Of a DNA stretch of 64,000 nt, positions 46,786 through 54,824 are shown one piece after another. The notes beneath the pieces are model-generated. The model did no database searches and had not been told where the DNA came from. It saw only the letters and a program-made list of their open reading frames with translations. Position 1 is the first letter of the stretch. Each line of letters begins with the position of its first letter. Made by a program: the position numbers and the translations under genes. The stretch comes from Bacteroidia bacterium (GTDB lineage: Bacteria > Bacteroidota > Bacteroidia > DATLTG01): contig JBDTAC010000089.1 of the NCBI GenBank assembly GCA_039924845.1, positions 42,844 to 106,843 of the forward strand, written 5' to 3'.

Positions 46786-47466
46786 TCAAACGTTTGAAAT
46801 CGTTCCAATTGGCATTAAAATCAACTCTTTTCCGGCTCTTTGAAATTTTGTTTTTGCTTCCTCTTTATCAATTTCGATAGGAGGGAAGGTATCGTAATGC
46901 ATTCCGATAATTTTGTTGCAATGAATAAAATCTGCAGCAATAATGGCATTGTCAACGCCCATCGTAAAATAATCACCGATAGGTAAAAAGGCAAAATTTA
47001 ATTTTCGAAACTCACCAATTAATTTCATATCGTAGGTAAGCGCGGTATCTCCTGCATAATAAAAATTTCCTTCGCCAGATTCAATGATAAATCCCATCGG
47101 ATTTCCGCCATACGTACCGTCCGGCATGGTGCTGGAATGTACAGCAACCACGCATTTTACTTTCCCGAAATCGCACATCCATTTACCGCCAATGTTCATT
47201 GCTTGTATACTTTTAACACCTTGTTGTGCCAGCCAATTGCACACTTCGTAACTTCCGATAACAGTGGCATTTGTGCGTTTTGCAATGGCAACCACATCTG
47301 CAATGTGATCTTCGTGTCCGTGCGAAACCAAAATATAATCCGCCGGAATTGTATTGATATCAATGTGTTTTGCTAATTTGTTCGGTGTAATAAAAGGATC
47401 AAAAAGCAAGTGTTTGCCGTTTATTTTTACTCCGAAACACGAATGACCGTAATAAATAATCTCCAT
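46786..47466 (-). CDS. UPF0173 metal-dependent hydrolase
   Basis: 226-residue metallo-beta-lactamase-fold protein. Zn ligands are seen in HSCFGVKINGKHLLFDPFI, SHGHEDHIADV (HxHxDH, about 49), VAVHSS, and YYAGDTALTYDM (about 136); FLPIGDYFTMG and GMHYDTFPPIE complete the UPF0173 pattern. The substrate is unknown. No signal peptide. 45 bases upstream of parA on the same strand, separated by an AT repeat. Confidence 0.9.
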   Translation of the reverse strand: MEIIYYGHSCFGVKINGKHLLFDPFITPNKLAKHIDINTIPADYILVSHGHEDHIADVVAIAKRTNATVIGSYEVCNWLAQQGVKSIQAMNIGGKWMCDFGKVKCVVAVHSSTMPDGTYGGNPMGFIIESGEGNFYYAGDTALTYDMKLIGEFRKLNFAFLPIGDYFTMGVDNAIIAADFIHCNKIIGMHYDTFPPIEIDKEEAKTKFQRAGKELILMPIGTISNV

Positions 47467-47474
47467 AAATGATG

Positions 47475-47495
47475 TTTGAAAAAATAATTTTTTGA
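47475..47495. repeat. AT palindrome upstream of the UPF0173 gene
   Basis: TTTGAAAAAATAATTTTTTG, exact core, 9 bases before the start codon at 47466 on the - strand. Confidence 0.55.
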
Positions 47496-47629
47496 GCGTT
47501 AAAATTTTCGCTCTGGTAAAAATACGAACTAAGAGAGGAATAAACCTGCTTTACTTATCAGATATTTTAAACAAAAGATTGTTGAAAATAAAAAAAGCCC
47601 GCTAAAATCTTTTTTTTTACGAATTATTA

Positions 47630-47692
47630 CTGTAAAAATTATTTTTCTAAAAAATGCGTTTGAAAAATTATTTTTTTGAAGGCTTTTTTCTT
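47630..47692. terminator. Two AT palindromes, the second terminator-like
   Basis: Exact cores at about 47636 and 47661. The second sits between GCGTTT and GAAGGC and is followed by TTTTTTC. Between two - strand genes. The rest of the 47467-47711 gap shows no gene. Confidence 0.55.
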
Positions 47693-47711
47693 GATGAAAA
47701 AAGGTGAGAAA

Positions 47712-48047
47712 TTAAACATTATCCAATTCTCTATTTTTTATTTTTTCATATACGATATTTGCAATCCAAAGTAAAATTGTCCCTTTAACTGGCTCAAGTG
47801 AAATAATTACAATTAATATAATTAATATTTTGCAAGGAATATTAAATTGCTTTCTATCAAAAAAAACAAAAATGGCAACAACATTACCACATATAAAATC
47901 AAAACAATCTGAGAGTCCTGTTAAAAATAGAGACTTCTCCATATATACACGTGTTAAAACAAATGTTGACAAGAAAGCTAACACATTAGCTATTATTGAA
48001 ATTAAAAGTATAATAATGATATACTTTTTAAAAAGTATTATTTTCAT
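47712..48047 (-). CDS. Small membrane protein of unknown function
   Basis: 111 residues with three or four hydrophobic helices (about 8-30, 47-62, 70-100) and a Lys/Arg/Asp tail. The pattern is of a small integral membrane protein; I recognise no family. Bases are more AT-rich than in neighbours and the gene sits alone inside repeat-dense intergenic DNA, so it may be a recent arrival or a fast-evolving orphan. Coding is supported only by the open frame and hydrophobic pattern. Confidence 0.5.
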   Translation of the reverse strand: MKIILFKKYIIIILLISIIANVLAFLSTFVLTRVYMEKSLFLTGLSDCFDFICGNVVAIFVFFDRKQFNIPCKILIILIVIISLEPVKGTILLWIANIVYEKIKNRELDNV

Positions 48048-48080
48048 AGTTTTTAAAATTAATTATTTTTTTCATGAAAA

Positions 48081-48112
48081 AGACGTTTGAAAAAATATTT
48101 TTTGAATCTTTT
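48081..48112. repeat. AT palindrome, AATATT variant, with ACGTTT flank
   Basis: AGACGTTTGAAAAAATATTT and its complement arm TTTTGAATCTTTTT form a hairpin with a T-rich tail, directly before the 170-bp repeat copy. Confidence 0.5.
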
Positions 48113-48120
48113 TATTTTCT

Positions 48121-48300
48121 TTTTGGCTTGAACCAAAAAGAAACAAAAAATTCAAGGCTGTGATTTCTCATTTTATTTTAGTTTCCTGAAAGCTATTCGT
48201 CGGGTGATTTCCTCGCACGCTCGGAACTTCCCGATCTCATCACGCTTTCATTTTGCTAAAATTTTATTCGAAATCAGATGCCGTTCAAAAATTATTTTTC
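48121..48300 (+). repeat. ~170-bp dispersed intergenic repeat, copy 1
   Basis: Aligns by eye with the complement of 52924-53100. Shared blocks in order: AAGAAA.AAAAA, CTGTGATTTC, CTATTCGTC.GGTGATT, AACTTCCCGA.CTCATCAC, TTCATTT and ATTTTATTCGAAATCAGATG with CCGTT, then an AT palindrome. No frame is open through it. Confidence 0.75.
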
Positions 48301-48301
48301 T

Positions 48302-48340
48302 AAAAAAGACGTTTGAAAAATTATTTTTTTGAAGACTTAT
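48302..48340. terminator. AT-repeat hairpin with GACG/GAAGAC flanks
   Basis: AAAAAAGACGTTTG, exact core, then GAAGACTTATTTC: terminator-like layout in a gene-free stretch (48048-48489). Confidence 0.5.
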
Positions 48341-48407
48341 TTCCTCTACTAAAAAAGTTCGCTAAAAATTAATTTTTGAAAAAGACTAAATTAGCGGAAT
48401 TAAATTT

Positions 48408-48448
48408 TAAAGCGTTTGAAAAAATAATTTTTCGAATCACTTTTTTAG
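48408..48448. terminator. AT-repeat hairpin before the 48490 gene
   Basis: AAAGCGTTTGAAAAA / TTTTTCGAATCACTTTTTTA with an exact core. It lies 42 bases before the start of the phospholipase-like gene. Confidence 0.5.
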
Positions 48449-48489
48449 ATCATTTTCTAATAAAATTAAAATAAAGCTGTTAAAGCCGT

Positions 48490-49455
48490 ATGCGAAAAAT
48501 AATTTTTCTACTTTTTTTATCCACACTAATTTTTATAGTTGTTTCTCCAAATGCTTTTTCTTGGGGCTTTTACGGACATAAAAAAATAGAGGAAATGGCT
48601 GTTTTTACGCTACCTCCGCAGATGATTGGTTTTTATAAAAAGAACCAAGATTTTATTGTGAAACATTCTGTAGATCCCGATAAAAGAAGATTTAAAAACA
48701 AGCGCGAAGGTCCGCGGCATTTTATAGATATTGATCATTATGGAAAAAATCCTTTTGAAACTATTCCAGAAAGTTGGAAAGAAGCGGTGAAAAAATATTC
48801 GGAAGATACGCTGCAAACATACGGGATTGTGCCTTGGTACATTGACAAAATGGAATATTTGCTTACCGAAGCGTTTAAAGAAGGAGATCGGGAAAAAATA
48901 ATTCACCTCTCTTCCGAAATCGGGCATTACATTGCCGATGCGCACGTTCCGCTGCATACTACGGAAAATTACAATGGACAATTTACGCATCAAGAGGGTA
49001 TTCACGCGTTGTGGGAATCAGCGATCCCGGAATTGGAAGGCGATCAATACAATTATTTAGTTGGGCGCGCCAAGTATTTGGATAATCCGCTGAAAACCGC
49101 TTGGAAAGCCGTACAAGAAAGTTATTCTGAAAAAGATTCTGTTTTAAATTTGGAAATGGAATTGGAAAAAAAATTTTCGGATGATCAAAAATACACGTAC
49201 AATTCCAAAGGCAAAAAAAAATATTCGGAAGCGTATATCGAAGCGTATAGTAAATTATTAAACGGAATGGTGCAACGTCGATTGCGCGCTTCCATTATTG
49301 ATGTTGGGAGTTATTGGTACACGGCTTGGGTAAATGCCGGTCAGCCGGATTTAAACGCTTTGCTGCTGAAAGAACAAAACAATCCTGCTCTCCAAGATAA
49401 CGAAAATACCGATAAGCAAGAAAATACGATTCATCCGAAAGGACATGAGGAATAA
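48490..49455 (+). CDS. Secreted Zn-dependent phospholipase C / S1-P1 nuclease-like protein
   Basis: 321 residues with signal peptide (about 1-25, ending NAFS). The mature chain begins WGFYGHKKIEEMAV (N-terminal Trp and His as in S1/P1 and PLC enzymes) and continues with GPRHFIDIDHYGKNPF, HLSSEIGHYIADAHVPLHTTENYNGQ (H-x3-H-x-D-like Zn ligands, about 140) and HQEGIHALWESAIPEL. These His/Asp clusters fit the trinuclear Zn site of the superfamily. The substrate (phospholipid or nucleic acid) cannot be chosen. The first codons are an AT repeat copy (MRKIIFL). Confidence 0.85.
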   Translation: MRKIIFLLFLSTLIFIVVSPNAFSWGFYGHKKIEEMAVFTLPPQMIGFYKKNQDFIVKHSVDPDKRRFKNKREGPRHFIDIDHYGKNPFETIPESWKEAVKKYSEDTLQTYGIVPWYIDKMEYLLTEAFKEGDREKIIHLSSEIGHYIADAHVPLHTTENYNGQFTHQEGIHALWESAIPELEGDQYNYLVGRAKYLDNPLKTAWKAVQESYSEKDSVLNLEMELEKKFSDDQKYTYNSKGKKKYSEAYIEAYSKLLNGMVQRRLRASIIDVGSYWYTAWVNAGQPDLNALLLKEQNNPALQDNENTDKQENTIHPKGHEE

Positions 49456-49489
49456 ATGAGAATTAAGAATTAAGAATGTCGGGTTTAAT

Positions 49490-49519
49490 TCATACGAAAA
49501 AATAATTTTTCGTATGGAT
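49490..49519. terminator. Hairpin CATACG/CGTATG with AT core between convergent genes
   Basis: CATACGAAAAA (from 49491) pairs with TTTTTCGTATG (to 49517). It ends next to the stop of the DUF4249 gene. The T-tract is weak. Confidence 0.6.
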
Positions 49520-50385
49520 TATTTTAATACTACACTTTTTGTTGAAACAGCTGCTGTACTAAACCATCCGACTGGTGTTGTTAAAGTATTGGAGGTATTT
49601 TTCTGAATGTTGCAATCCACGTTTGAGGGAGGCGTTGCAAACAAACCACCATTGGTAGTTTGAGTACGTACTTCTTGTAAAAATATAAATGTTTGATACG
49701 TGATGGCGTGAAGTTCCACCGTAAGGGAATCGCCTACATTTAATGCTGTTCCAAAGCGCAATTGTCGGATGGGTTGAATAAATAGTAAGCCATCGTCTGC
49801 GGAATTGTTAAAAGATCCATCTTGCGACACATTTATATCGGAAGGTTTGGTATCCAACACGCCATTCAGAAATTGCTTTATCCAATAAAAATCAACAATA
49901 TGTGGGATATCCGTTGCATAAAAAACAGCGTGATATTTATCGCCGCTACCAAAACGATTGGCTTCTAATTGATACGTAATGGAATCAATTGGCGGTACAG
50001 GATTCATGATAGAAGTAGCAGAATAATTATCGCCGCTATAGCTGATGGAAAGTGTATAATGATGTCCAATAATGCCTAAAGTATCACCAATAGTAGGTGT
50101 CCAAATGTAATTTCCATTATTGGCATTATCTGTAAATGCGTACATCTTGTTATTCGTATTGTCCGTAACTTTTACCGTGGCTCCTGTAGCTGCTGGGCAA
50201 GGTTGATTGTCGAAATAATTGGCGGTTTGCGTCAATCGTATTTGCTGTGTTCCTGTTTTGTTTGTCAAGAAGGCATCCACCGCCAATTGAGATTGTCCTG
50301 GATTTAATTGAATGTCCATCACATCTTGGCATCCTGTAAAAAGAAATACGATAAAAAGAGTTCCGAAAATTATTTTTTTTGTCAT
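49519..50385 (-). CDS. DUF4249 outer-membrane lipoprotein
   Basis: 288 residues: lipoprotein signal with lipobox FTGC (Cys about 19), then the DUF4249 domain (DVMDIQLNPGQSQLAVDAFLTN, TGATVKVTDNTNNKMYAFTDN, HHYTLSISYSGDNYSATSIMNPVPPID). DUF4249 proteins accompany TonB-dependent receptors and probably cap or assist them on the cell surface. It is 15 bases downstream of the receptor gene in the same operon. No substrate can be read. Confidence 0.88.
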   Translation of the reverse strand: MTKKIIFGTLFIVFLFTGCQDVMDIQLNPGQSQLAVDAFLTNKTGTQQIRLTQTANYFDNQPCPAATGATVKVTDNTNNKMYAFTDNANNGNYIWTPTIGDTLGIIGHHYTLSISYSGDNYSATSIMNPVPPIDSITYQLEANRFGSGDKYHAVFYATDIPHIVDFYWIKQFLNGVLDTKPSDINVSQDGSFNNSADDGLLFIQPIRQLRFGTALNVGDSLTVELHAITYQTFIFLQEVRTQTTNGGLFATPPSNVDCNIQKNTSNTLTTPVGWFSTAAVSTKSVVLK

Positions 50386-50387
50386 CT

Positions 50388-50404
50388 GAAAAATTATTTT
50401 TTAA
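50388..50404. repeat. AT palindrome between receptor and DUF4249 genes
   Basis: GAAAAATTATTTTTTA, exact core, fills the 15-base spacer and overlaps the receptor stop codon. Confidence 0.55.
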
Positions 50405-52752
50405 AACTTAAAATTGTAAGCGATAGAAGGAATTGCGGAGCCGATAATAGAATATCGAACTGCCTGCGTAACTTGCGGATTATTGGGATCTTCTTGAAAG
50501 AAGATAGAAAAAGGATTTCGTCTGTCATAGACATTATATACTGAAAATACCCAACTACCTTGCCATTTACGCGAATGATTTCTCTTGCTTTGAAGCGTAG
50601 CCGAAATATCCATCCGATCGTAAGGCGGTAAAATATAATTATTCCTACTGTTATTGACATTTTGCGGAATAATATATCCTTGTAACTCTATTCTGTCTGT
50701 CGGAAATGTAGCCGGAGTTCCGCTCATGTAAACAAAATTTGCAGAAAAACTCCAGCGTTCGTTCAAATCATACATCGTTACCACATTTAAATCGTGTGTG
50801 TGATTAAAACGTTGCGGATACCAATTGTTGTTATTGATGCCGTCCACTTTTAATTCGGTTCTCGCCAAGGTATAGCTAATCCAACCCGTAAATTTCCCTT
50901 TGTTTTTTTTGACGTAAAATTCTACTCCGTAAGCTCTGCCGATGCCATTGAGTAAATCTCCTTCGATGTAAGGGTTTAATAATAAATTGGCATCGTTGAT
51001 ATAATCTACTTGATGTTGCATGGATTTATAATACGTTTCCACAGATGTTTCGTAATCGTTGTGAAGCCCAAAGTTTCGGTAATAACCAATACTTCCTTGA
51101 TCGGCAAGTTGAGGTGGAATATTATTTGTTGCCGGATTCCATACATCCAATGGCGTAGAAGCGGTGGTGTTGGAAACGAGGTAAATGTATTGCGCCGTTC
51201 GCATATAACTTATTTTTAAGGAACTACTTTCTGTCAAATCGTATTTTGCGGAAAAGCGAGGCTCCGGATTGGCATATTGTTTAATCACTTGCCCAGAAGT
51301 ATAATTTTGTTCTCCGACAAGTGGTTTCCTTGCTCCTGCAGTCGTATCGCCATACAAATATGCAGTTCCACTTCCTAAATACTGATAAAATGAATAACGC
51401 AATCCATATTTTAAAATGAGTCGTGCACCAATTTTTTGTTCATTTTCGAGATAAATCGCACTTTCCAAGGCAAATTTATCTGGCAAGCTACTGTTTCTGC
51501 TTTCGCCACCACTGGTAAAAATAGCTGTCCCCGGTTGAAAATTATAATAAGAAGATTGTAATCCGAATTTAATCGTGTTTTGAGGATTTGGGAAAAAAGA
51601 AAATTCAGGTTTGATACTGTAACTGATGATGTGCGAAGTCCATTTAAAGGCGTTGGAATCGTTGTTACTACTAAACCCTAATGAATAATTGTAATTGCTA
51701 TAAATAGCGGATGTATTCAAAAATAATTTATCATTGAACAAATGATTCCAGCGCAAAGTGGCGGTTTTATTGCCCCAATTGAAAGAAAATCCGGGTGCAC
51801 CAAAATTATCCTGTCCCATATAACCAGAGAGATAGACGCGATTTTTATCATTTAACATGTAATTTGCTTTCAATGTTAAATCGTAAAAATTAAAAATAGA
51901 GCCTTTTAAATCGCTTATCAGGAAAGGCTGAGCGAGTACATCAACATACGAACGCCTGGCGGCAATAATAAAAGATCCTTTGCTCTTTTTAATCGGACCT
52001 TCCACAGCAAAACGACTGAAAACCAATCCAATTCCGCCTGAAAAATCAAATTTTTGATTGTCTCCTTCTTTCATGTGAATATCCAAAACAGAGGAAAGTC
52101 GTTCTCCATATTCAGCAGGAATTCCACCTTTGGTAAGTGTTACATCCTTCACGGCATCAGGATTAAACACCGAAAAAAAACCAAACAAATGCGAAGAATT
52201 AAACACGGGTGCATCGTCCAATAAAATTAAATTTTGATCTACTGAACCTCCACGCGCATTGTATCCGCTGGAACCTTCACCAACCGTACTGATACCTGGT
52301 AAAAATAAAATACTACGAATAATATCTGTTTCACCCATAAACATAGGAATTTTTTTTATCGTCCGAATATCCATTTTGGTTACGCCCACCTCCACGCTTT
52401 TTACATTTTCATTTTCCTTAGTAGCACTCACTTCTACGGTATTAAGTGCTTGTAGATTTTCATGCAAAGGAATATTCAGCTTTAAGTTGGCATTGAGCTG
52501 TATTTTTTTAGTAAATGAAGGATATCCGAGTGAATTGCAAATAAGGATATAATCTCCTTTCGGGATAGAAATGGAATAAAAACCGTATTCGTTGGCGGCA
52601 ACTCCAGTGTTTAATTCTTTCACGGCGATGGTGGCGCCTGCCAACGCTTCACCACTTGCGGAATCTTTTACATATCCACTCACCGTAAAGGTTTGCGCAG
52701 ATGCTGTACCTACAAACAGAAGTAAAAGCAAGATTAAAAAATTATTTTTCAT
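50401..52752 (-). CDS. TonB-dependent receptor with carboxypeptidase-like N-terminal domain
   Basis: 783 residues from ATG 52752: signal peptide MKNNFLILLLLLFVGTASAQ, a CarboxypepD_reg-like domain (about 22-105: VSGYVKDSASGEALAGATIAV), a plug domain (about 115-225, PMFMGETDIIRSILFLPGISTVGEGSSGYNARGGSVDQN) and a 22-strand-type barrel ending in ...IPSIAYNFKF. It imports a ligand across the outer membrane powered by TonB/ExbBD. An open frame extends to 53025, but the signal peptide and a -7 box at 52774-52781 support 52752. Ligand unknown; partner DUF4249 lipoprotein follows. Confidence 0.92.
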   Translation of the reverse strand: MKNNFLILLLLLFVGTASAQTFTVSGYVKDSASGEALAGATIAVKELNTGVAANEYGFYSISIPKGDYILICNSLGYPSFTKKIQLNANLKLNIPLHENLQALNTVEVSATKENENVKSVEVGVTKMDIRTIKKIPMFMGETDIIRSILFLPGISTVGEGSSGYNARGGSVDQNLILLDDAPVFNSSHLFGFFSVFNPDAVKDVTLTKGGIPAEYGERLSSVLDIHMKEGDNQKFDFSGGIGLVFSRFAVEGPIKKSKGSFIIAARRSYVDVLAQPFLISDLKGSIFNFYDLTLKANYMLNDKNRVYLSGYMGQDNFGAPGFSFNWGNKTATLRWNHLFNDKLFLNTSAIYSNYNYSLGFSSNNDSNAFKWTSHIISYSIKPEFSFFPNPQNTIKFGLQSSYYNFQPGTAIFTSGGESRNSSLPDKFALESAIYLENEQKIGARLILKYGLRYSFYQYLGSGTAYLYGDTTAGARKPLVGEQNYTSGQVIKQYANPEPRFSAKYDLTESSSLKISYMRTAQYIYLVSNTTASTPLDVWNPATNNIPPQLADQGSIGYYRNFGLHNDYETSVETYYKSMQHQVDYINDANLLLNPYIEGDLLNGIGRAYGVEFYVKKNKGKFTGWISYTLARTELKVDGINNNNWYPQRFNHTHDLNVVTMYDLNERWSFSANFVYMSGTPATFPTDRIELQGYIIPQNVNNSRNNYILPPYDRMDISATLQSKRNHSRKWQGSWVFSVYNVYDRRNPFSIFFQEDPNNPQVTQAVRYSIIGSAIPSIAYNFKF

Positions 52753-52773
52753 AAGGGACTTAAAATTTCGCTG

Positions 52774-52781
52774 CAAAACTA
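52774..52781 (-). promoter_or_regulatory. -7 box TAGTTTTG of the receptor operon
   Basis: Exact TAnnTTTG on the - strand, 22 bases before ATG 52752; it lies inside the longer open frame and so argues for the shorter start. Confidence 0.5.
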
Positions 52782-52823
52782 CGGAAACTTTTAAAACAAA
52801 AAACGTTTCCTTGGTTTTTTTCA

Positions 52824-52845
52824 TTTGAAAAAATAATTTTTTGAA
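52824..52845. repeat. AT palindrome in the divergent spacer
   Basis: TTTGAAAAAATAATTTTTTG, exact core, between the receptor operon and the MuiA-like gene. The 415-base gap 52753-53167 otherwise holds the -7 box and the 170-bp repeat; no gene seen. Confidence 0.55.
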
Positions 52846-52923
52846 GGGAATACTATTTCGTTTTCCGCAGATAAATAAGAATTTTTTATTTATTGTATGA
52901 ATATTGAGTTCATTGTAAAGCAC

Positions 52924-53100
52924 ATTTGAAAAACTATTTTTAAACGGCATCTGATTTCGAATAAAATTTTTTGAAATGAAGATGTGATGAGTTCGGGAAG
53001 TTTTGAGTATATAAGAGGGAATCACCTGACGAATAGATTTCGTAAAGCTTAAATGAAATGCGAAATCACAGTCTTAAATTTTTATTTCTTTTTTTTATGA
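52924..53100 (-). repeat. ~170-bp dispersed intergenic repeat, copy 2
   Basis: Complementary orientation to copy 1 (48121-48300); the shared blocks are listed there. The adjoining AT palindrome is degenerate (TTTGAAAAACTATTTTTAAA). Confidence 0.75.
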
Positions 53101-53167
53101 AAAAGAAAATAAGAAAAATAAATTTAAAAAAATTATCTTTACTGATAAGAATTTAAATCTGTAAACT

Positions 53168-54781
53168 ATGAAAAAGCCTATTTCTCTTTTGTTTAGTGCA
53201 CTTTTATTGAGTACAATGGCATTTGCTCAAAAAGAAAAACAAATCACATCTCAAATAAAAAGGGTAACCGTCTTTTTAAGTGGTTGTGAAATTACTCGCA
53301 CAGCGAATGTAACTATTCCCGAGGGCACTACACAAATGGTGTTGGATAATTTGTCATCCGAAATTCAGCAAAGTAGTATCCAAGTGAGTGGTAAAGGTGA
53401 TTTTGTTATTGAAGCGGTAACACCGGAAATGAATTATTTACATAACGCTGAAAAATCGCCTCGCGAAAAGCAATTGGAAGATTCATTGAAAATGGAAAAA
53501 AATAATTTGGGAATGTTGAATGCGCAGCAAGCTGTGTTGGATGAGCAATCAAGACTGCTTACTTCCAACGAAAAAATTGGAGGAGCTAATATCGGACTTT
53601 CCATTGATGAGTTGAAAAAAGCGATGGCGTATTTTACCAGTCAATTGATGGATATAAAAACCCAAACAATGGCACTTGCGGATAAACAAGAGGAGGCAAA
53701 TAAAAAGATTAATAGGTTACAAGATCAGTTGAACGAACTGACTCAGAAAAACAATCAACCTACAGGAGAAATACTTGTTACCGTTACAGCAAAAACAGCA
53801 GTTAAAGGCTCTTTTGAACTAACTTATTATATTGCGAATGCAGGATGGAAACCTTCTTATGATATTCGTGTAAAAAATACGCAAGATTCAGTAGCTTTAA
53901 CTTATAAAGCAGATATTTGGCAAAGTACAAATGTAGATTGGGATAAAGCTGATATCACACTTTCTACAGGTAATCCTACACAACCTGGTACGCAGCCAAC
54001 TCTAAACTCTCTTTATGTAGATTTTCATACTCCGCCTGTTTATAGTCGTAATGGGTATGCGCCAAGCAGCCCCGTTGCAGCCTCACAAATGGAAGTTAAA
54101 AGCGAAGTTGGAGTTTATGAAGGAGATGTATCATCACAAACAACTGCCAATTATACAGCGCAAACAAGTAATGAACTGAGTACTACATTTCACATACAAC
54201 GACCTTTTTCCGTTCCTTCGGATGCGAAGCCGCATACAACGGAAATAGCTGTACATAATATTAATAGCACTTATGATTATTATGCAGTGCCTAAGTTGGA
54301 TAAAAATGCTTTTTTAATTGCGAATGTCACCGGATGGGATCAATATAAATTACTGGCAGGCAATGCCAATGTTTTTTATAAAGGCACTTATGTGGGTAAA
54401 AGTTATATCAATCCTGAAAACACCAACGATACGCTGAAAGTATCGTTGGGCAGGGATAAAGATATTGTGATTGAACGCAAAAAAGTACAAGACTATACCA
54501 AAGAAGCGATAATTGGAGATCACAAAGAAGTCAACTATACTTATGAATTAACTGTTCGGAATACAGGTAGCGATAATATTCAAATAATTATGGAAGATCA
54601 AGTGCCGATTTCCAAACAGAAAAAGATTGTTGTTAAACTGAAAGATCAGGGCGATGCTTCTTACAATGAAGGAACAGGTTTATTGAGATGGAAACTTACG
54701 TTGAAACCAGATGAAACTTCTAAACATAAATTTATTTACAATATTGATTATCCAAAAGATAAAGTGATTCAATACGAATAA
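53168..54781 (+). CDS. DUF4139 / mucoidy inhibitor MuiA family protein
   Basis: 537 residues: signal peptide (about 1-21, ending AFAQ), an N-terminal domain QIKRVTVFLSGCEITRTANVTIPEGTTQMVLDNL (DUF4140-like), a coiled coil (about 100-200: KQLEDSLKMEKNNLGML... and ADKQEEANKKINRLQDQLNELTQK) and the DUF4139 beta domain (about 215-537: TYYIANAGWKPSYDIRVK, ADIWQSTNVDWDKADITLSTG). Periplasmic or surface role; named after a mucoidy effect elsewhere, mechanism unknown. Stands alone, convergent with the MFS gene. Confidence 0.88.
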   Translation: MKKPISLLFSALLLSTMAFAQKEKQITSQIKRVTVFLSGCEITRTANVTIPEGTTQMVLDNLSSEIQQSSIQVSGKGDFVIEAVTPEMNYLHNAEKSPREKQLEDSLKMEKNNLGMLNAQQAVLDEQSRLLTSNEKIGGANIGLSIDELKKAMAYFTSQLMDIKTQTMALADKQEEANKKINRLQDQLNELTQKNNQPTGEILVTVTAKTAVKGSFELTYYIANAGWKPSYDIRVKNTQDSVALTYKADIWQSTNVDWDKADITLSTGNPTQPGTQPTLNSLYVDFHTPPVYSRNGYAPSSPVAASQMEVKSEVGVYEGDVSSQTTANYTAQTSNELSTTFHIQRPFSVPSDAKPHTTEIAVHNINSTYDYYAVPKLDKNAFLIANVTGWDQYKLLAGNANVFYKGTYVGKSYINPENTNDTLKVSLGRDKDIVIERKKVQDYTKEAIIGDHKEVNYTYELTVRNTGSDNIQIIMEDQVPISKQKKIVVKLKDQGDASYNEGTGLLRWKLTLKPDETSKHKFIYNIDYPKDKVIQYE

Positions 54782-54824
54782 TTGTTTCTGTTCTTTTTTT
54801 TCAAGAAAAAGGAACGTAAAAAAA

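Noticed and set aside
52753..53025. Longer start for the TonB-dependent receptor
   Set aside because: A signal peptide begins at 52752 and a -7 box lies inside the extension.
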